This document shows, in pieces, positions 17,585 through 26,651 of a stretch of DNA of 64,000 nucleotides. Positions within the stretch are counted from its first letter, which is position 1; each line of letters opens with the position of its first letter. The position numbers were made by a program, and so were the translations under genes. This DNA comes from Planctomycetaceae bacterium (GTDB lineage: Bacteria > Planctomycetota > Planctomycetia > Planctomycetales > Planctomycetaceae): NCBI GenBank assembly GCA_021732785.1, contig JAKFUG010000026.1:1-64000 (forward strand). Reading direction: 5' to 3'. The notes beneath the pieces are model-generated. The model did no database searches, had not been told where the DNA came from, and was given only the letters and a program-made list of their open reading frames with translations.

Positions 17585-17711
17585 AATGAGGAATGGGAAG
17601 AACTCCGTCGCTTGCGATTAGCCGAATCGCAGCGCTCGCGATGGTTCGCTTTGAACCGCGGACGCGGTGGCCTGCAAAGCGCAAGCGAGGGAGTTCTTCT
17701 CATTCCTCATT
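17585..17711. repeat. 32-base near-perfect inverted repeat
   Basis: Arms 17585-17616 (AATGAGGAATGGGAAGAAC to CGCTTGCG) and 17680-17711 are inverse apart from two mismatches. The loop has its own GCGCTCGCGATGG-type sequence. It fills the spacer between the divergent ubiD-like gene and the 17772 gene; I see nothing else in 17503-17771. Confidence 0.8.
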
Positions 17712-17771
17712 TTGCACTCTTCATTTTCTTTTGCCTTGTGACCGGGAACACCACCTCTGTAGTGTACCCTC

Positions 17772-18173
17772 ATGGATGAATTGCCCCCGAAATCGTTTGC
17801 CGAACTCGCCCGATCACGCCGTGGCTGGATCGACGGCATTCTGAAACCGTGGTGTCAGCAGGCCGCGCGGAAAGACCTGCGGCTGGCGGAGTTGGAGTGG
17901 ATCGACATCGCGGGGAAAGTGGACGCCGGGAAGACATTATGGGCGTGGGCGTGGAGCCGGTTCCCCGAAGCCGTACACGACGATCTCGGCCTGGACGAAA
18001 CCGTGGAATTGACCGTCTCGCTGAAAAGCGGGCAGACGATTTATGGTTTCCCGGATGCCCGTGAAAGTACCGATGGGCAACTGGTGCTGTGGGCACGCGA
18101 TGAAGACACCGGCGAACTACAACAGCGCGGGCCGTTTTCGATTGATGATGTCGAAGGCATCAGAAGGATGTAG
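17772..18173 (+). CDS. Uncharacterised conserved-looking small protein
   Basis: A 133-residue soluble protein with no signal peptide. It has a Trp-rich middle (TLWAWAWSRFPEAVHDD), then LTVSLKSGQTIYGFPDARE, resembling small beta-barrel modules that bind nothing I can name. It ends FSIDDVEGIRRM. No family was recognised. There is no strong ribosome-binding site before the ATG. It is convergent with the HlyD-type gene, with 33 bases between stops. Confidence 0.55.
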   Translation: MDELPPKSFAELARSRRGWIDGILKPWCQQAARKDLRLAELEWIDIAGKVDAGKTLWAWAWSRFPEAVHDDLGLDETVELTVSLKSGQTIYGFPDARESTDGQLVLWARDEDTGELQQRGPFSIDDVEGIRRM

Positions 18174-18206
18174 GCGAGTCCTGCGATCGGCAAATCGCAA
18201 GCGAAG

Positions 18207-19325
18207 TCAGCGCGGTGGTTCGACGATCACGCGGGTGCCGATGGCGAGTTCTGGCCAGATGCGGCCGATCGATGTGATTCGCACGGGCACCATCGGTTCG
18301 TCGCTGTTGCGGAGCGTCTGCGGGCCGACTTCCGCCACCGCCCCGGCGAGCCGTTCCTGTCCGGGGAAGATCAACGACAACTTGACCCCGGTGCGGTATT
18401 CTCCCGCGAGCGCCGAAGGGACATGCAGCATCAGGAACCGTTGCTCCTGATCGTGCAGTTCGACAATCGTTTCCCCCGCCGCCACGGCTTCGCCGACGTG
18501 TTTCGCCCACAAACCGACGCGGCCGTGGCCTTCACTGGTGATCGTCAAACCGGGAATCTGTTCTTCCAGCGCCGTTAATTCTGTCCGCGACTGCTTCACC
18601 CGCGTTTCGGCGAGATCGACGCCCACCGAGGTGCGAATCTTGGTTTCCAGCGTCGCGCCGAGTTGCTTCAATTCCGCCATCCGGTCTTCACAAAGCTTGA
18701 TCTGCACATCGAGCGCTTCGATGGAACTCGCGGCGGCGTCTTCTTTCAACAACACTTGCAGCCGCGCGGGGTTCGGCGGTTCTTCCAGGAACGACAGCGG
18801 GCGAATCAACCCCTCGGTCACGGAGTTGCTGGATGCCAGACTGACGGTCGTCAACTGCTCTTTCCATGCAAGCTGTTCTACCTGCCGGTTGATTTTTTCC
18901 TTGAGGTAACCGGCGGACTTGAGTTGGGTTTCAAAGACTTCGGCTTGCAACTCGCGATGCCGCCATTGCAGGTCGACTTCGGCCTGGGCCTGCACTTTTT
19001 TCAGTTCGACTTCGCGGGCTTCGATTTCCTGTTTCTGCGACGCGATTTTCGCCGACAGGCGGTCGTCCATCAGCCGCAGCAACGGGGTGCCGGGAGCGAC
19101 GACGTCTCCCTCGGCGACGAACAGTTCGGCGATCTTCGCCGGTCGCCCGGCGGCAATCACATTTGTTTTGGCCTGCAGCGTTCCCTTCTGGCTATCCGCG
19201 ACGGGTTGCTGTAAACGACCGCTGAGCGCCATGCCAGCGAGCAGCGCGGCCCCCCCGAAGAGGATCACTCGCAACCATGACGTGCGGCCGGACTGGGGCG
19301 AAGGCGTAGCGGAGACAGTCGACAT
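18207..19325 (-). CDS. HlyD-type periplasmic adaptor protein
   Basis: A 372-residue membrane-fusion/adaptor protein. A single N-terminal membrane segment (about residues 16-34, LRVILFGGAALLAGMAL) is followed by a biotinyl-lipoyl half (IAELFVAEGDVVAPGTPLLRL), a long coiled coil (about residues 95-250) and the second half-lipoyl plus barrel (VGEAVAAGETIVEL, GVKLSLIFPGQERLAGAV). The frame extends upstream, but the ATG at 19325, giving MSTVSATPSPQSG, matches a short cytoplasmic tail. No inner-membrane pump or outer-membrane channel is adjacent, so the exported substrate is unknown. Confidence 0.8.
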   Translation of the reverse strand: MSTVSATPSPQSGRTSWLRVILFGGAALLAGMALSGRLQQPVADSQKGTLQAKTNVIAAGRPAKIAELFVAEGDVVAPGTPLLRLMDDRLSAKIASQKQEIEAREVELKKVQAQAEVDLQWRHRELQAEVFETQLKSAGYLKEKINRQVEQLAWKEQLTTVSLASSNSVTEGLIRPLSFLEEPPNPARLQVLLKEDAAASSIEALDVQIKLCEDRMAELKQLGATLETKIRTSVGVDLAETRVKQSRTELTALEEQIPGLTITSEGHGRVGLWAKHVGEAVAAGETIVELHDQEQRFLMLHVPSALAGEYRTGVKLSLIFPGQERLAGAVAEVGPQTLRNSDEPMVPVRITSIGRIWPELAIGTRVIVEPPR

Positions 19326-19573
19326 CCGGATCCATCCTGATGAGCAACACCGGCGCAGGCGAGCCACGCCCGAGAAGAGGCGGACTCTGTTATCCCATCG
19401 GCATTCGCGGCGCATTCGATTCGTCCGGAACCTGTCGCGGACGCATAACCGCCGGGGCACCACGCCAGAGTTTGCCCAGCCCGAAAAGTCGCCAGCTTAT
19501 CGCTCGACAATGTACGCTATCATTTGTACACTATATTGCAAATTGTTGAGTCACCTTTTGAAAGTCCACCGCC
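19326..19573. promoter_or_regulatory. Intergenic region with direct repeats and possible promoter
   Basis: Two TGTACRCTAT direct repeats at 19511-19520 and 19525-19534 overlap a possible promoter for the 19574 gene (TCGACA at 19504, 17-base gap, TACACT at 19527). The ten bases GTACACTATA (19526-19535) recur exactly at 51280-51289 upstream of the XRE regulator. This suggests a shared operator but is unproven. The left part shows nothing else. Confidence 0.45.
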
Positions 19574-20320
19574 GTGATTCTGCCCGCCGAATGGTCCGAA
19601 TCGTGCGATGCCGTCGCGGGGGAATTGCTGTCTGCGGCCGGGGTCGAATCGCCACCGTTCGATATGTTCGTGCTGGCGGAACGGTTGAAGTTGGGCGTCG
19701 CATGGGATGCTGCGCAGTCGGGACGCGGGCGGTTGCTGCGGCTGAACGGCGACCCGGCGATTTTTCTCCGCCCCGATGAACGCCCCGAACGGCTGCAATG
19801 GGCCATGGCTCACGAAATCGGCGAAACCGCCGCTTGGCGTGTCGCGCAACGCATGGGGCTCGCTGCCGACGATCTTCTGCCGCGACAACGGGAAGGTTTG
19901 GCCAATCAGTTGGCGAACCGGTTGTTGTTACCGCGGGCCTGGTGGGACGCAGCGATTCACACGTGCGGACAACATTTACCGCGGTTGAAGCAGCGTTTTC
20001 CCACTGCGAGTCATGAACTGATCGCATGGCGCTTGCTCGATGGGACCGATGCCAAGCTGGTGACCATCATCGATAACGGTCAGGTCACCCGTCGGCGGGC
20101 GAATTTCGTGCGGCGTTGTCCAATTCCTTCGGCCGATGAACAAAACTGTTGGGAAGTCGCCCGACAAGCAGGGGAAGCCGCTTCCGACCGCGTCCGGGCA
20201 TTGTTCCCCGTAGAAGTGACCGCACGGTGTCACGCCTGGGCGATTCACGAAGCGCACTGGCAACGGGAGATCGCCGTCACATGGGTCGATCTCGATGCGG
20301 AACTCGTGCCGGAATGGTGA
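19574..20320 (+). CDS. ImmA/IrrE-like protein with altered metal site
   Basis: A 248-residue protein resembling ImmA/IrrE metallopeptidases, which cleave XRE-type repressors. The expected HExxH reads HEIGE (about residues 78-82), with the final His replaced by Glu. The downstream helix EGLANQLANRLLLP matches the family's E-x-x-AN-x-F/L-A-x-x-L-L-x-P. The C-terminal part (about 140-248) is a Trp-rich extension. The loss of the second His may weaken or change zinc binding. The start is a GTG with a weak ribosome-binding site. An XRE regulator exists elsewhere in the window (50626), not adjacent. Confidence 0.65.
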   Translation: MILPAEWSESCDAVAGELLSAAGVESPPFDMFVLAERLKLGVAWDAAQSGRGRLLRLNGDPAIFLRPDERPERLQWAMAHEIGETAAWRVAQRMGLAADDLLPRQREGLANQLANRLLLPRAWWDAAIHTCGQHLPRLKQRFPTASHELIAWRLLDGTDAKLVTIIDNGQVTRRRANFVRRCPIPSADEQNCWEVARQAGEAASDRVRALFPVEVTARCHAWAIHEAHWQREIAVTWVDLDAELVPEW

Positions 20321-20396
20321 CGCGAACGCCAGCGGGCCACTTCACTGGAAGTGGGGTGTGCTCCCACGAGGCAAAGGCGTTTGCTACGATGTCCGC

Positions 20397-21026
20397 ATGA
20401 AAATTATTGCAGGGCGATTGCGACGGCGGCTGTTGTTGACGAATCCCGGAATGACCACCCGGCCGATGATGCAGCGCGCCAAGGTGATGCTGTTCGATTA
20501 CATCCGCATGTACCTGCCGGGGGCGCGCGTCGCGGATCTCTTTTGCGGGGCGGGAACGCTCGGTTTCGAGTCGCTGAGCCGCGGGGCCAAAAGCGTGGTC
20601 TTTGGCGAGCGCGATCACCGGGCGCATGAATATCTCGTGAAGAATGCTCACGCTTTGGGCGTCACCGACGACGTCCTCTGCTGGCGGATCGACATCGCCA
20701 AATCGTCGCTGAAGCCCAAAGGGGCCAAGGAGTGGTATCCCTACGACATCGTCTTCTTCGACCCACCGTATGTGGCGGCGAAAGAAGTGCAACCGGGCGG
20801 CGCTTTGCATCGGTGCATCGTGCGGCTCGCCCGGCCGGATATCACCGCGCCGGAATGCCGGTTGATTATGCGCACGCCGAAGGAAGAGGAATATCCGCTC
20901 CCGGCACCGTGGCATACGGTGCAGGAACTCGTCGTCGCCAGCATGCGGATTCTCATCGCCCAGAAATCGCTGGATGAAGTCGTTACGGATGCGGACGATG
21001 AGGGAATGGATGAAGACGCGGAATAG
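20397..21026 (+). CDS. rsmD: 16S rRNA (guanine-N2) methyltransferase RsmD
   Basis: Methylates G966 of 16S rRNA (E. coli numbering) during small-subunit assembly. The 209-residue protein starts MKIIAGRLRRRLL, as RsmD does. It has TRPMMQRAKVMLFDYI, the SAM loop VADLFCGAGTLGFESLSRGA and the catalytic FFDPPY. The start at 20397 fits the family; the frame upstream overlaps the previous gene. It ends with an acidic tail (DADDEGMDEDAE), which is unusual. It follows the ImmA-like gene after 76 bases. Confidence 0.92.
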   Translation: MKIIAGRLRRRLLLTNPGMTTRPMMQRAKVMLFDYIRMYLPGARVADLFCGAGTLGFESLSRGAKSVVFGERDHRAHEYLVKNAHALGVTDDVLCWRIDIAKSSLKPKGAKEWYPYDIVFFDPPYVAAKEVQPGGALHRCIVRLARPDITAPECRLIMRTPKEEEYPLPAPWHTVQELVVASMRILIAQKSLDEVVTDADDEGMDEDAE

Positions 21027-21105
21027 ATGGGCACTGTTTGAATCTCCGCGAGGCGCGAAACCGCAAGCGGAGTCGGTGGCCTGATGGTGGGATTCAAGAG
21101 GGAGA

Positions 21106-22461
21106 TCATTCCACGTCGGCGGTCAGGTCCCCGGCGTTGCGGGTGGAGAGTCGACGTAGTACCTCGGCGTCGGTGTGGTTCGGAAAGAACTTCACATGAC
21201 CGTCGGCGAACAGCAGCCACGCTCCTGTCCGGGCGGCATTGCCGAAGCCACTGCTGCCTTTGTTGAGTCCCACCCCCGGCACGCGGAAGTTTTCGGGGTC
21301 GCCCCACGCGGGATAGCGTTCGCCGATTTCCCCGGCCATCAGCGTCGATGCCAGCCCATCGGTGACATCCTCCGCGGTGAGGGCCTGGCCGGCACGAAAC
21401 ACGCCTGCCCCTTGCGTCTCGCCGCGCGGTGATTTCACATCACCCCCCACACCACTGAAATGCGACACGGCGAAACCGCCGCCATTGAGAGCGCGATTTC
21501 CTCCGGCCGCGAAGTATCCGACCACCGCTTGACTCATCGCGGGGCGATTCACGGGTTCGTCATACGCTTGCGACAAATCGATCCGGGCATAGAGCGGGCG
21601 CTCGCCCACAAACGGCAGGATCGCCGTCATCCAACTGTGTCCGCCCCGCGCACGGCCTTCATGATCGCGCATGATTGTCCCGCCGATGGGAAAGGAACCA
21701 AACGATTGCTGATACTCACCGACCGCGATCCCCATCCGTTGCAGATGGAGCTTGGTATTCCGACCGGAACGCAGATCGCGGTGAGCATTTCCCGCCGGAC
21801 TGAAGACGTACGGCCCCAGCAGCAATGCCAGCGCACCGGCCATGCCGCCGACACTGACTTTCCAACGTTCGCGGCGATCGATCGGCCCGGTGGCCGTCCA
21901 TTCCGCCGCAGCGAGAACAAGGGCCCCGAACCCGCAGACCGCGGTGATCATCGACAACCAGAAGAGGCCGAACCACGCCATCGCCGACATTGGCAACGCC
22001 GCGATGCCCAGCAGCAGCGCTTGCCATCCGCGCGATTTCGTCGCCGCCGCTTCTTTGTGTTCGAAGGCAAATTCTTCGCCGAGCGCATCGTCGGCGGTGG
22101 CTTCCGCGGCAATCGCAATGGCCGCTTCAAGGGGCTCTTCATCGACGGCGTCTTCGTCCGGTTGGTCGCCCTCATTGACCAGTTCGAAGGGTTCGAGTTC
22201 CTCGTCTGCGGCATCGATTTCGGTGGGCGATGGGTTCGCCGAACGGTCTCGCATGACGGACCACAACCCGCGCGGGCTGGGGCGCTCGTCCGTCGGTTCC
22301 GGAGCGACGGCCGCAGGTTTCACATCGGCGGCGGGGGGTTCGACAGTTGACTCTGCCGGCGCGTCGGTGCTCTGCATCACGCTCCAGAGACCCCGCATTT
22401 TCGCGGGTTTCGCCGGCGCGTTGCCGTCCGGGGGCGGATCAGCGGCAGACGGCGTAGTCAT
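21106..22461 (-). CDS. DUF1559-type protein with acidic N-terminal region
   Basis: A 451-residue protein. The C-terminal half resembles DUF1559 of planctomycetes (HSWMTAILPFVGERPLYARI, then LLFADGHVKFFPNHTD). In the middle are two or three membrane segments (about residues 145-190 and 205-225). The N-terminal 130 residues are Pro/Ala/Glu-rich and carry the motif RGLWSVM twice (about residues 23-29 and 64-70), a likely short linear binding motif. Classical DUF1559 proteins start with a pilin-like N-methylation signal; this one does not. GAGG precedes the ATG by six to nine bases. It follows the permease gene by 71 bases on the same strand. Confidence 0.78.
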   Translation of the reverse strand: MTTPSAADPPPDGNAPAKPAKMRGLWSVMQSTDAPAESTVEPPAADVKPAAVAPEPTDERPSPRGLWSVMRDRSANPSPTEIDAADEELEPFELVNEGDQPDEDAVDEEPLEAAIAIAAEATADDALGEEFAFEHKEAAATKSRGWQALLLGIAALPMSAMAWFGLFWLSMITAVCGFGALVLAAAEWTATGPIDRRERWKVSVGGMAGALALLLGPYVFSPAGNAHRDLRSGRNTKLHLQRMGIAVGEYQQSFGSFPIGGTIMRDHEGRARGGHSWMTAILPFVGERPLYARIDLSQAYDEPVNRPAMSQAVVGYFAAGGNRALNGGGFAVSHFSGVGGDVKSPRGETQGAGVFRAGQALTAEDVTDGLASTLMAGEIGERYPAWGDPENFRVPGVGLNKGSSGFGNAARTGAWLLFADGHVKFFPNHTDAEVLRRLSTRNAGDLTADVE

Positions 22462-22532
22462 CGTGCTGCCTCATGGTGTCCCATACCGGCGCGCGGGGAA
22501 GTGACATGCGCTCGCCGTCTTTAACGATCTTC

Positions 22533-24233
22533 TTAACCTTGATCCAGCGTCGATCGACCGAGGGCGACATCGAACTCGCTGACTGCGGGAACGAGCATCG
22601 CATACGCCGTGAATCCGTAGGCCGCCGAGATGAACAAGCTGACGCCCAAGGTCTGACCGAGCAGAAAACTCGTGATCGCATAGAACGTGCAGAAGGGCAG
22701 AATCGCCGATGCCAACGTGAGGGCGGGTGACGGATTGCGATGGGTCAACGTCGCCCACAGTCCGAGACTTCCGCCGAGAATGAAGACGAGGAAACTTGGG
22801 AGTTGCACCGCGAACGAAGACCGGGCCTGCACGATCAGCAGCATGCACAGGAAGATGCCGACGAAGAGGAAGAACATCGTGGCGAGGCTGTTGGCAATGG
22901 CGGCGCGGGAACTGCCGTAGGTCAAACCGAAGTGCAGACCGAGCATCGCGGCGAAGAAAATCAGCACGGCCAGACCGACGAACAGATAGCTCGCATTCTC
23001 GACCGACACGCGCCCGATGGCCGTTTGCCAGATCAGGAACAGCAATGGTGCCGCGGTCACTTCGAGCGTGTTGAACAGAATCCCGCCGAGCTTGCCGTAA
23101 ACGAATTCTGCCGCCGTCAATTCGGTGACGAGGAGCAACTCCAGCGTGCTCGCATCGCGTTCGCTGGTGAGTGCCGTGACCGCCTGCGTGTTGACCAGCA
23201 ACAAAGCGAGCAGTCCGATGCCGATGAACGCGAATCCGGCGGGCGTCACCATCCCCATTACCAGCGGGGCATTCGCCGGGATGCCCGAGACGACGTACGC
23301 CGCCGCCGCCGCAACCACCAGGTAAGCCAGCTTGATGAAGACGGTTTTACGTCCGTACGCGCGGGTCATCATTTCCCGCCAGATGACCGGATTCTCCCAC
23401 ACGGTCCGGGCATGCCGCGTTCGTTCGGTTTCCCCTTCGGCTTCGGTCCGGGCTTCGGTCAGCGTGCGCGACGGGTTCCAGATTCGCAACTGCACCACCG
23501 TCGCGGTGACCAGACCCGCGGCGAGCAATCCCAACTCCAGCACGCTCCACAAGGTCGCCGTCGCAAAGTGAGGGACATTGAACGGATCGAGCACCGTCAG
23601 CACGGCCCGAAACGGATTCAGTCCGGCCACCCACGCGGCCCCGGTGAACCACAACACCGTCTCGATCAAGGCGAGCCACAACACGACACCGATGAGCGAA
23701 ATCGCCAGCGTCTGAAAGGTCTGCTCGCGCCAAAAGGCGACGAGCGACCCCCATGCCGCACACGTCACCCCGACAATGCACGAGATCGCAAGGATGCAGC
23801 CGATCTGCGTTTGCGAGACACCCCCCAACCACGAAATCAGCACGAATGCCGGGTAGGAAATGCCGACCAGCAACAGCGGCAACATCAGGCTCGCCAGCAG
23901 TTTTCCCAGCACGAGTTCGGCGTCGCGCAAGTCGGTCATCAACAACAGCAACAGCGTCCGCCGATCTTTTTCCTGGGCGACATTCCCCGCGGAGAAGAGG
24001 ACGGAGAAAAACATCACCAGCGTGATTTGCACCACGGCGAAAATCTGAAAGACCAGTTCGCCGAAGCGGGCAATGTCGGCGAGATTGCGGACCTGCTGCC
24101 AGCCAAACGTCACCTGAGCCGCGGTGTACATCAGCACAAACAAGGCACCGAGATAACCGGCCCGCAGCAGAAAATGTTTCACCTGCCGCGGCGCGGTGAG
24201 CGCTTCGCGAACCAACAAGGGACCGGCAAACAC
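22533..24233 (-). CDS. ABC-2 type transporter permease, double-length
   Basis: A membrane protein of about 566 residues with roughly 12 membrane segments in two related halves: the first around AQEKDRRTLLLLLMTDLRDAE, the second around TALTSERDASTLELLLVTELT. Both carry the E-K/R-D-x-x-T-L-x-L-L-L signature of ABC-2 permeases. The likely role is export or gliding/NatB-type transport, with the ATPase not in this window. The start is uncertain: the GTG at 24233 (AGGA eight bases upstream) gives VFAGPLLVREAL, matching planctomycete homologue N termini. A longer frame runs to 24392 through a terminator hairpin and is rejected. Confidence 0.82.
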   Translation of the reverse strand: MFAGPLLVREALTAPRQVKHFLLRAGYLGALFVLMYTAAQVTFGWQQVRNLADIARFGELVFQIFAVVQITLVMFFSVLFSAGNVAQEKDRRTLLLLLMTDLRDAELVLGKLLASLMLPLLLVGISYPAFVLISWLGGVSQTQIGCILAISCIVGVTCAAWGSLVAFWREQTFQTLAISLIGVVLWLALIETVLWFTGAAWVAGLNPFRAVLTVLDPFNVPHFATATLWSVLELGLLAAGLVTATVVQLRIWNPSRTLTEARTEAEGETERTRHARTVWENPVIWREMMTRAYGRKTVFIKLAYLVVAAAAAYVVSGIPANAPLVMGMVTPAGFAFIGIGLLALLLVNTQAVTALTSERDASTLELLLVTELTAAEFVYGKLGGILFNTLEVTAAPLLFLIWQTAIGRVSVENASYLFVGLAVLIFFAAMLGLHFGLTYGSSRAAIANSLATMFFLFVGIFLCMLLIVQARSSFAVQLPSFLVFILGGSLGLWATLTHRNPSPALTLASAILPFCTFYAITSFLLGQTLGVSLFISAAYGFTAYAMLVPAVSEFDVALGRSTLDQG

Positions 24234-24366
24234 AACAGCTTCCTGAAAAAACGTCGAGCATTCCGCCGCGGGGAGTATACCGTGTACGCCGAAGCCGCCA
24301 CTACTGTTGGCGGTTCCCGTTTCTGCTTGCCGATTCGCAGGACGCCCCGGTCCGCGGTGAAAAAAA

Positions 24367-24401
24367 CGCGGCCCGGTGTGTCGGAGACACACCGGGCCGC
24401 G
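24367..24401 (-). terminator. Intrinsic terminator after flgE
   Basis: A perfect 16-base stem (24367-24382 with 24386-24401, loop GGA) is followed on the minus strand by seven T (24366-24360). It ends the flgE transcript. Confidence 0.92.
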
Positions 24402-24419
24402 TGGGATTGAGTGACGAGG

Positions 24420-24442
24420 ACCCGGCGCTCGCGCTGCGGGCT
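24420..24442. repeat. Family B single arm
   Basis: ACCCGGCGCTCGCGCTGCGG matches an arm of the 15235-15312 element. It lies between the flgE stop codon and its terminator. Confidence 0.7.
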
Positions 24443-24450
24443 TGTTGACG

Positions 24451-26175
24451 TTATCGTCCGAGCTGCAAGAGTTCGTCGACGAGGTTTTGCACGGAGGAAA
24501 TGACCCGCGCGTTACCGCGGTAGTTCGTGGAAGCGACGATCAAATCAACGAGGTTTTTGCCGATGTCGGTATTCGAGAGTTCAATCGCCCCGGCACGGAT
24601 GGAACCGACGCCGAAGGTGCTGGGAGCCACGTAGAAGGGACTGCCGGAGCTGACCCCTTCCTTGAACGTCGTCGAGCCGTCTTCAACCAGACCATCGGGG
24701 TTCGAGAAGCGGGCCAGCGTGATTTGCCCCAGCGCGCGGATGATGCCGTTGTCGAAGACGCCGTTGATGACGCCGCTTTCGTCGATCACGAAGCTCTGCA
24801 ATGTTCCGGGAGGTGAACCGTCCTGCGAATTGAGGTTCAACTTGGTGCTCCCCGATCCGTTGGCGATCCCGGAAATCTGCGTGAAGTCGATGGTGACCTG
24901 CATTGGACTGACCGCCGCAGTATCGTCCCGATGCAGCGAGAACGTTGCTTTGCCACCCTCAGACACCACGCCGTCACTGTTGAAATCGAAGGTTCCCGTC
25001 GCAATCGCTACGTCGCTCCGGCTGTCTTCCACGCTCTCGACGTACCAGCGATAAGTCGTTTTCCCCGCGCTCCGGCTTTCCAGGCTGGCGGTGGCGCGGA
25101 CGTTGATCGGTTGCCCCAACGAGTCGTACAGCACGAAATCGGTCGAGGTCCCTTCGCCGACCGCCTCCTGATTTTTGGTGAAGGTAATACTGACCGAGCC
25201 CGTGGGAGTCTTGATGTCCCCATTGGAAGTATCGATATCGTTGACGGCACCGGCATTCCCCACAATCTGAATCGCCCCGCCGGCCGTCAATGTGATTCCC
25301 GGTGCCACGGTGACCGGCGGCACGGTCGTGCTACTCCCATCATTCGGAATAGTGGGATCATCCGCCTGGGTCTGAATCGCCAGGGAATCGTTCATGTAAT
25401 CGAGGAAATTCTGCAGCGTCGATGTCGCAGTCACCTCGAATTCTGTCGGTTGAATCGGGCGGCCCCCTTTCAAGGGCGAGTAATTGATTTTCTGCCCATC
25501 GGTAAACAGCGCTGTGGTGGTTGTGGAATTCCGCACATCCGTGAGGAGCGTGGCCCCCGTTACCGGAGCCAGTGCATTGGCGTTATCCCGCAAGTTTTCA
25601 CTCGTGGCAATCGTCCCGCGATCGCTGAGCGTGCCCTTGGGAAACAGCGAGCCTTGCAACGACAAGGACGATGTCTGTTGCGCGACATGCAGATCTCCCA
25701 GCGGAATGTGGAGCTCGGTCAATTGCGTCGTAACGAGATTGAAGTTGTTATCAACGCCGTATCCCTGAACGAACATCCCTTGGTCGTTGACCAACGCCGC
25801 CTGACTATTCAGTGAAAAATTGCCGTTGCGGGAATAGACGATCCCGTTGGAACCATTCAACACGAAGAAGCCGTTGCCCTGAATGGCGAGATCGGAAGGG
25901 CTGGTGCTGTTGCTGATACTCCCTTGGGTGAAGTCGCGGGAGATGACACTCACCGAAGCTCCCAAACCGACCTGTCGGGGATTTGTTCCCCCGGCACTGG
26001 CGGTCGGCCGCGAACCGACGCTGAGGGTCCGCGACAACTGCGTCTGGAACCGCGTCGTCGACGCCTTGAACCCGTTCGTCCCGGCGTTGGCAATGTTGTT
26101 GCCGAGGACGTCGATCGTGCTTTCGTTGAGCGACAAGCCGTTTAGTGAGGTATTCAGTGCAGATGTCAGACCCAT
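24451..26175 (-). CDS. flgE: Flagellar hook protein FlgE
   Basis: Builds the extracellular flagellar hook. The 574-residue protein starts MGLTSALNTSLNGLSLNEST and has the axial-protein signature LGNNIANAGTNGFKAS (about residues 20-35). The LAIQGNGFFVL / VYSRNGNFSLN block follows, then FlgE D2-like inserts. The conserved C terminus ends IELSNTDIGKNLVDLIVAS and a helix ending in LLQLGR. GGAGGA lies eight bases before the ATG at 26175, so the longer frame upstream is rejected. No other flagellar gene is in the window. A strong terminator follows. Confidence 0.93.
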   Translation of the reverse strand: MGLTSALNTSLNGLSLNESTIDVLGNNIANAGTNGFKASTTRFQTQLSRTLSVGSRPTASAGGTNPRQVGLGASVSVISRDFTQGSISNSTSPSDLAIQGNGFFVLNGSNGIVYSRNGNFSLNSQAALVNDQGMFVQGYGVDNNFNLVTTQLTELHIPLGDLHVAQQTSSLSLQGSLFPKGTLSDRGTIATSENLRDNANALAPVTGATLLTDVRNSTTTTALFTDGQKINYSPLKGGRPIQPTEFEVTATSTLQNFLDYMNDSLAIQTQADDPTIPNDGSSTTVPPVTVAPGITLTAGGAIQIVGNAGAVNDIDTSNGDIKTPTGSVSITFTKNQEAVGEGTSTDFVLYDSLGQPINVRATASLESRSAGKTTYRWYVESVEDSRSDVAIATGTFDFNSDGVVSEGGKATFSLHRDDTAAVSPMQVTIDFTQISGIANGSGSTKLNLNSQDGSPPGTLQSFVIDESGVINGVFDNGIIRALGQITLARFSNPDGLVEDGSTTFKEGVSSGSPFYVAPSTFGVGSIRAGAIELSNTDIGKNLVDLIVASTNYRGNARVISSVQNLVDELLQLGR

Positions 26176-26417
26176 GACAGACGTCCTCCGTGTTCGGCAA
26201 GCCGGATGCAAACGGGTCTCAACACACCAGTCGCACAACACGGTGCGACGTGCGAAGACCACAAAATTCCCCGATTCCATCCGGGGCCCCGTCTTCCTAT
26301 CGGACATCTGCCGGGCGCATCCGCGCCACGAAATCCTTCGTTACGACCGGGACTTTCCACCTGCGTCGGACAACCGTCACAGCCCGCAAAGTTTGACTCC
26401 ACGGAAACTCGGCAACG

Positions 26418-26651
26418 TCAACGCGGAGTGGCGGTGGAACTATCGCCGATTTCCGACGGGACCTCAGACGGCGCGGGACGGAAATCTTTCACGGCGCGGG
26501 TGGCGGCCTGCTGCGATTGCCCCAAGGCAAACACGGCCAGCACGAACAGCGCCAGAACCCCCATGCCGACAATCAGATAGGCAAACAACGATTCCACACC
26601 CCGGCCGTGGGGCAACTCCGCATCGGCACTCTCGAAATGATGTTCCGCCAT
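26418..26651 (-). CDS. Small single-span membrane protein
   Basis: A 77-residue product with one hydrophobic segment (about residues 22-43, LFAYLIVGMGVLALFVLAVF), a polar N terminus and a Gln/Ala/Pro-rich tail. No family was recognised. It lies 242 bases upstream of flgE on the same strand and might share regulation, though nothing in sequence shows a flagellar role. The ribosome-binding site is weak (GGACG). Confidence 0.5.
   Translation of the reverse strand: MAEHHFESADAELPHGRGVESLFAYLIVGMGVLALFVLAVFALGQSQQAATRAVKDFRPAPSEVPSEIGDSSTATPR

Noticed and set aside
22740-24410. A 556-codon plus-strand frame opposite the ABC permease
   Set aside because: It is antisense to a membrane protein with clear signatures; the Gln/Arg/His-rich translation is typical of a shadow.
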